Shown in pieces: positions 58,314 through 64,000 of a DNA stretch of 64,000 nt. The notes below the pieces were generated by a model. That model was given only the letters and a program-made list of their open reading frames with translations. It had not been told where the DNA came from and did no database searches. Both the position numbers and the translations under genes were made by a program. How positions within the stretch are numbered: position 1 is the first letter of the stretch; each line of letters begins with the position of its first letter. This DNA is from Hyphodiscus hymeniophilus (taxonomy: Eukaryota; Ascomycota; Leotiomycetes; Helotiales; Hyphodiscaceae): the NCBI GenBank assembly GCA_016508695.1, contig VNKQ01000003.1:1178001-1242000 (forward strand), read 5' to 3'.

Positions 58314-59580
58314 GTTTCGGGGGCGGATCCATTGTTTCTGCTCTCCATCCGTTAATTTCTTCTAATCCTTTCAACTCTGCATATTGTCAATCTGGTATTC
58401 GTATCAATGAGGTACATCGCTAGCAGGTATCTGCATTGTTTGGTGTTGTGTCATGGTTGGCTTATACCCTCTCTTTCTTATTACTATTGTCTTTATGGCT
58501 CAGTTTGCTGTGCATTATTTCCTCACATAAAAATATTCCCGGACATGGCGTACAAGACTTATGGGGCATGGTTGGTAGCAATTGTTGCATTAATGTTTTG
58601 TTTAATGATGATTGCATTGGGCTGGTTGGGTATAAAGAACGGGTCAGAGTCTGTGATGAATGAAGGGTTACGAATTGTCTTCTTAATGTTGGATTTCTTA
58701 TTTCCTTCTACGATGTGCGACCTATATTTTGAATGCGTCTTCATCTTGGTCTGTTATGTGTCCAATTTACGTCTTATGCTTGAATGATTTATCATGCTCG
58801 TCCTTTGAATGAATGGAATTGTAAAGAGCGGCATTAGCGTTAGTGATTGTCAAACACTGTACAAGTACCTTATCAAAGCATTGGCATTAGAAGTCATAAG
58901 AATGTACTGCTACTTAGCTTCCGAGTGAACGATAAACAATACGCGCTTTGTAATGTTTATAGCAATCATATGATTTCTGTCAGAATGGCCCCGGAAACCG
59001 ATGTTTCAAGCAACACGTGGGAAATCCTCAGCAACCAGCATGGACGGTTACACATTTTGAGCAATATGAGGCCCAGATCAAGAAGTCAGAGGCTACCGAT
59101 AATGTTGGGGCTGAGGATTGTTCAGAGCTCTATGATACAAAATTACAGGGAATGAAACGAACGAATCATATTGAGCTCGTGGTAGTCCGCAGAACGAGAA
59201 ATTTCAGAGTTTAATGATCTTTGTGCCAAGGTTGCTGTACGAAGAATTCTGAACTATGCTTGTGTTCTCCTATTGTCTGTCCATTGGAATGAAAAGCAAT
59301 GCCAAATCTACATTCAACACCACTATCAGCGACCGGCATATAAAGTGTGACGCATGTAGAACACCTCCACATCCCAGCTGTTGAAGAGTCGATGATACCT
59401 GCAACGGTACCGCAACTTAGAAAACTAGAGTTTTCTATTTCTTCTCCATGAACAAATGTAATTCTACACTTCCCAATCATGTGTCCAGGTACGCAGTTCG
59501 GTTGGGATGTGACAATCACGTGATTGACCGTACGTCGAAAAGTATCTTCTTCCTCGACCTTACAAGCTAGCAGCAATTCA
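58314..59580. other. Intergenic region, C2H2 regulator / RFT1
   Basis: About 1.27 kb, AT-rich around 58440-58960. A 126-codon hydrophobic frame at 58407..58787 reflects T-rich sequence and looks like chance. RFT1 promoter expected near the end. Confidence 0.4.
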
Positions 59581-61437
59581 ATGAAATCAGAGAAGACCTC
59601 ACCGCCAGAAGGCGAAGAAACGCCTCCAAATAAAGATGCCCTATTATCGACATCAACAGCAGGAGGGGTGCTCCTAATCGGTATACAATCCGGCTCTCGT
59701 GCTGTAACATTCGTCGGAAACCAAATCCTCCTCCGTTACCTCTCTCCTGAAATCCTTGGCATCTCAACCCAACTCGAAGTCTATTCCATATCTGTGCTTT
59801 TCTTCGCCCGGGAGAGCCTACGTGTTGCCATCCAACGGCAATCAGATACCAATGATGAAACGGCATATCGTGGGGAGAAGAAGAAGATCCCACATAGTCA
59901 CGTGGATGGACGGACTGCTGCTGGGAGGACGCAGGCTCTTGTGAACCTTGCGTATCTCTCCATCAACCTCGGGATCATCTTTGCAATCTTCTTTGCGGTG
60001 CTATACCACAATGGAATTCGATCCAGTGATCCAACTATTCTACAGACACCCTATTTTGGCAACACTTTGAAAATATATGGTGTTGCAGCAGTCTTGGAGC
60101 TGCTTTCAGAGCCTTGCTTTGTTATTGTGGCACAAAAATCTCAAATAAGAATCCGTGGTGCAGCAGAAGTTGTCGGGACCTTACTTCGATGTCTCGTGAC
60201 ATGTGGCTCTGCTATTTGGGCTTCTCGAAATGGAAAAGACTTGGGTATACTACCATTTGCAATGGGCCAGACCGTGTATGCCGTATCGCTCTTAGCCATC
60301 TATTATGGGAGCGTATGGAGGACTGCCTCAGCTGGCCACTTTTCGCTGTTTCTGAAGTCTATATACTCTAAGTATGCTCCGTCTCCTGCCAACATTCAAC
60401 AAAGAGCTCTCTGACAAACTCAGCGACCCGGAAGCTTACTTTTTATCCTACTTCTCCCGTCCACTCCTAGCTCTGATCGGTAGCCTCTTCACCCAAGGAA
60501 TCCTCAAACATTTCCTTACCCAAGGCGACACTTTCATAATTAGCACGCTCGCATCAGCACACGCTCAAGGAGTCTACGCCCTAGCAGCCAATTACGGGGG
60601 GCTCGTTGCTAGACTTGTTTTACAACCTATCGAGGAGAGCAGCCGCACTTACTTTGGCCAGCTTTTGTTCTCAACAAGCGGCGCCCCTTCTCCCTCCGCC
60701 ATCAAAGAAGCTTGTAGCCATCTCCAGATCTTGTTACGAACGTACGTATTATTGTCGGTTGGTATTTTGGCTGTAGGTCCTACACTCGCACCGCTGCTTT
60801 TGAAGATCGTGGCTGGTCCACAATGGACGACTGCGGGCGCTGGAGATGTGCTGGCTACGTACTGCTATTATATTCCGCTTCTTGCTATCAATGGTCTCTC
60901 GGAAGCGTTCGTCTCTTCGGTGGCTACTGAGAAGGAGGTCAACCGTCAATCATTGTGGATGCTTGCTTTCTCGGCAGGATTTGCAGGCGCGGCATTCTTC
61001 TTTCTGGGTTTCCTTAATATGGGAGCCGAGGGATTGGTCTGGGCGAATGTCCTCAATATGGTGTTCAGGATTGCGTGGAGTACGAGATTTGCGTCCTTCT
61101 ACATGAAACGTAATGGGTCCAGATTGGTATATGAGTCGTTGAGGCCAAGAGGCCTGACGCTTGCGGTTGCTGTTGGCACATGGGCGGCACTTCGACGCTT
61201 GCAAACGATGCACTTCTGCGGCGACACATTTGAGGATTTTTTGAAGACAGGGGTTGTAGCGATTGTATTCGTGGGCATCGTGTAAGTTTTCATTCCCTGT
61301 TAACGGGCATTTCCTTAACTCCAATACACAGAGCCTATAGCGAGTACGAATTTCTCCTCGAACGTTACAACACATTTCGGGTTCAACTGGGCAGATGGTG
61401 GGCTGATAAGGCTGCCAAAAGAAATAGAACACTCTAA
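59581..61437 (+). CDS. RFT1: RFT1, oligosaccharide-lipid related ER membrane protein
   Basis: Polytopic ER protein needed for N-glycosylation, associated with placing Man5GlcNAc2-dolichol on the lumenal side. Exons: 59581..60371, 60424..61281 and 61332..61437, giving 584 residues. The first intron is 52 nt (GTATGC donor, CTGAC branch, CTCAG acceptor). Family landmarks: GVLLIGIQSGSRAVTFVGNQ, LLRYLSPEILGISTQLEVYS, ILFFARES-type FFARESLRVAIQRQ, KIYGVAAVLELLSEPCFVIV, LTQGDTFIISTLASAHAQGV, YALAANYGGLVARLVLQPIE and ESSRTYFG. At least ten membrane segments are visible. Its stop codon lies one base from the stop of convergent DBP3. Confidence 0.95.
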
Positions 61438-61438
61438 T

Positions 61439-63356
61439 TTAATCAAACTTGATCTTTTGCGCCGCCTTTGTTGTATCTACGTCTTTGAAGAACGCCCCGT
61501 ATGCTTCGTGACCCTTCTTTTTTACTGTTGTGCCGAATTTCAATAGCTCCTCTGGAACAGCTTGGTTCGCTGCCTTCAAGACGTTGATCAATCTGTCTTG
61601 TTATTAGCTCCCATGGTGCAGTGTTTTCTCGGGAACAGGTCACTTACGCTCCAGATTGCGCCTTGTCATGCTCCGTAAACAGCGTTATAGCCAATCCATC
61701 CGACCCAGCTCGTCCAGTTCTCCCAATGCGATGGACGTAGTCCTGAAAGTATGGAGTCAGCAATCTTCAATCCCAGAAGCCCAAATCGAGTAGAATCACC
61801 TCAACAGTCAACGGGAATGTACAGTTGATCACCAGCTTGACAGCTGGTATATCAAGTCCTCTCGCCGCAACATCAGTGGCGACAAGAACTGGCGTCTGAC
61901 CCTTCTTAAACGCATCCAAACTTCTCGTTCGTTGCTCTTGACTCAGATCACCATGAATACCCGCAACTCTGAAGCCTTTCTGGCGAATGAAGCCCTCAAC
62001 ACGCGTAGCCTCTTTCTTGTATAAACAAAAAACGAGGATGCGATCGTCTTTCTGAGCACCAGACTGATATTCCTTCAGTAGCTGCAAAAGTCTCCATTCT
62101 TTGTTTCTCGGGTCAACAACCTCCACTCTCTGCACAATCCTCGCATTGGCGCGAAGATCTCCGGTTGGGTTATCTCCAATGGCAATCTTGACGGGATCGG
62201 TCATGAATGTAGCTGCAAGAGCACGCACAGATTCAGGCCAAGTCGCTGTGAACATCAGGGTCTGCCTCGTTCCAATCGCTGGAGTGGTGTTGATGATTTT
62301 CCTAATCTCCTCCTCGAATCCTTTGTCCAGCATCCTATCTGCTTCGTCCAAGACAACATATTTGGCGTTCGAGAGGTCGGCGCATCCTTCGTTGATTAGA
62401 TCGTTCAGTCGACCAGGAGTCGCAACAACAATGTCTGCTGTCTTCAACGCTCTGCGCTGCTCATCCTTGGGAACTCCTCCATAGACACAGACGACTTGTA
62501 AGCCGGAGACTGTGGCAAGCTTGGTGATCTGTTCATAGCTTTGCATGGCGAGTTCTCGGGTTGGAGAAACGACTACGGCTCGAGCGCCTTTGTTTTTCTG
62601 GTTATGGGGCAGAGACGAAATAGCTCGTACACAAGGCACCGCGAATGCCATAGTCTTGCCGGAGCCAGTCTCTGCGACTCCAATGACGTCTCTTCCTGCT
62701 AACAGGAATGGCCATGCTGCCGCTTGTATCGGCGTAGGAGCCTTGAAGTCCTTGAATGGGGCACGATGCGCTGGATCAGAGACCGGGAGATAGGAGAATT
62801 GGGTTATAGGGCGCAGTGTTGCGGCCTTAGAGAGTGGATCAGTGATCGTAATAAATTTCTCGGCGAGAAAGGTGTCGATTTCTGCTTGAGGGAGATCTGC
62901 CAAACCCGCATCCTCGACATACGAGTCTCCTGATCTGCCACTGGGAATCGGCGTAGAAACGGTGGTGCGATTCGGAGCCTCGATCTCTGAGGTTGACTCG
63001 GGTTTTCCTTCTTTCTTGGCCCTTTTCAATGCCTTCAATCTCGATTTCTCGGCCTTTCTGGCAGACTTGTCGTCCTTGGATTCCTCCTGCGCGTTGGAAT
63101 TTTCCCCTTCGACGGTTCCATTTTGTTCCACAGAGTCTTCAACCCTATTCAACTTCTTTAGTCGTCTTCTCTCCTTGCGTGCCTCCTTAGATTCGATTTC
63201 TTGTGGTCCGCCGCTCGCAACTAATTCTAGAACCGGTTTAGCATCGTCAGTCCTTTTCCGCTTCTCCTTCTTGCTTTTCTTCGGAGCAGGTACTAAGGCT
63301 GAGATAACCTCAACTCCATCTGCCAACTCGGCATCGTCTAGTGATCGTTTTGGCAT
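61439..63356 (-). CDS. DBP3: DEAD-box RNA helicase DBP3
   Basis: ATP-dependent RNA helicase for 60S ribosome (ITS1/pre-rRNA) maturation in the nucleolus. Exons 63356..61800, 61742..61648 and 61592..61439, giving 601 residues. The N-terminal third is Lys/Glu-rich (KKSKKEKRKRTDDAKP, KEARKERRRLKKLNRVED), as in yeast Dbp3. Helicase motifs in order: Q-motif FKAPTPIQAAAWP, I AETGSGKT, Ia PTRELA, Ib TPGR, II DEAD, III TAT (TATWPESV, the DBP3 form), IV LVFCLYKK, V ATDVAARGLDIP and VI HRIGRTGRAG. The intron before motif VI is GTGATT/CAG. ATWPESVR and the FCLYKKEA segment favour DBP3 over DBP2. Confidence 0.95.
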
Positions 63357-63826
63357 GGCTGGTTGTGCTGTGTGAGTTTCGGAAGGTGCGCAGAGAAAAT
63401 AAATTCTGACGGAACATTTTTTTTTTCGCCGGCGCTACGACCTAGAGATTTTGTGCAAGAGGGCAAGTCCGACGGGGGTAATAATAACATAGAGAATCAT
63501 GAAAAAATAGAGCAAGAAGACTCGTGTTTGATGGTTGCCAAGTTTACAGATTATTTACAGTAGATACTTCTCCATCATTGCTGAGTATAGAAGAGGCTCC
63601 ACCCTTTTTGAGAGCAGATTCGCAGGTTAGGTGAAAACTGCTTTGATTTGGCCTATAGCCTGAACCATTGTCCCTTCCAACACTGTAAGAATTCCTTTTG
63701 ACTGTTATGGCCTCCCTCAGTCAAGTAGAGTATCTCCTGCTGGCGCATCACTCTCTGTCAAACGGGAGCTTTAACAGGCAAGTCACCCAAAATCCCAAAC
63801 TCCAAATCATTCCAGATCATATCCTA
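63357..63826. other. Intergenic region, DBP3 / ISU1
   Basis: About 470 bp between tandem minus-strand genes: DBP3 promoter and ISU1 3' end. A T-run (about 63419-63426) is the only simple repeat. Confidence 0.4.
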
Positions 63827-64000
63827 TCATGCAATTGCAGCCTGGCCCACAGCTGGCTCCATCACAGTTTCGACATCGATCTTTGGCATGCTCGCACCTG
63901 TTCCACCAAGGTCTGTTTGCTTGGCTGCTGGGTTCTTGGTGTAGTAGTTGGAGATAGCAGACTTGATAGCATCCTCGGCAAGCATAGAACAATGTACTTC
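63827..64000 (-). CDS. ISU1: Iron-sulfur cluster scaffold ISU1, C-terminal end
   Basis: Mitochondrial scaffold on which [2Fe-2S] clusters are built. Only the last 57 residues are in the window; the 5' part lies beyond the right edge. The segment HCSMLAEDAIKSAISNYYTK is the IscU C-terminal signature, including the cluster-binding Cys of HCSMLAEDA. The extension after it (NPAAKQTDLGGTGASMPKID) is typical of filamentous ascomycete Isu1 and absent from bacterial IscU. No intron in the visible part. Confidence 0.93.
   Translation of the reverse strand, partial: EVHCSMLAEDAIKSAISNYYTKNPAAKQTDLGGTGASMPKIDVETVMEPAVGQAAIA

Noticed and set aside
58407..58787. 126-codon hydrophobic frame resembling a membrane protein
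   Set aside because: T-rich intergenic sequence; hydrophobicity follows from base composition.

Overview
The window is nuclear DNA of a filamentous ascomycete fungus. Almost every gene has short spliceosomal introns, mostly 46-125 nt, with GTRNGT-like donors, CTRAY-like branch sites and YAG acceptors. The proteins are typical of Pezizomycotina: Nem1-type phosphatase, DDHD phospholipase, FSH1 hydrolase, a C2H2 plus fungal-specific transcription-factor domain protein, and a PaiB-like FMN protein. The flavour suggests Leotiomycetes, but that is only an impression. I found no prophage, CRISPR array, rRNA or tRNA gene, or recognisable transposon. Nothing in the gene set looks like a biosynthetic cluster; it reads as ordinary housekeeping chromosome with one gene-free stretch of about 4.6 kb.

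Layout, left to right: fimbrin (partial, -), hotdog thioesterase (+), RING-like/ankyrin protein (+), sterol O-acyltransferase (+), DDHD phospholipase (+), YPR011C-like mitochondrial carrier (+), Srp1-like SR protein (+), ribosomal protein eL18 (+), mitochondrial rRNA 2'-O-methyltransferase MRM2 (-), a large coiled-coil protein (-), OST3/OST6 (+), a GST-like protein (-), an FSH1 serine hydrolase (-), calpain-like protease (+), iron-type alcohol dehydrogenase/maleylacetate reductase (+), a small acidic protein (+), PaiB-like FMN protein (-), GNAT acetyltransferase (+), NEM1 (-), eIF2B beta GCD7 (+), an uncharacterised 700-residue low-complexity protein (+), RNA polymerase III largest subunit (+), neutral ceramidase (-), a long empty region, a C2H2/fungal_trans regulator (+), RFT1 (+), DEAD-box helicase DBP3 (-), and the end of ISU1 (-).

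Exon structures below were built by hand from reading frames, splice motifs and family conservation; each intron was checked to keep the frame. Three genes cannot be read through as given: RPC1, the calpain and NEM1 each break at a short C or G run. In each case adding one or two bases of that run restores a family-like protein. RPC1 is essential in yeast and has no second copy visible here, so base-calling errors in homopolymers are the most likely cause.

Several genes share broad themes but not clustering. Lipid metabolism and ER biology are represented by the acyltransferase, DDHD enzyme, ceramidase, NEM1, OST3 and RFT1. RNA and translation are represented by eL18, MRM2, SR protein, GCD7, RPC1 and DBP3. 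The most unusual sequence features are two GC-AG introns, a stop-free 51-nt intron inside the acyltransferase, a 52-residue tandem repeat in the coiled-coil gene, a 26-nt exon inside a zinc finger, and stop codons of RFT1 and DBP3 separated by one base.
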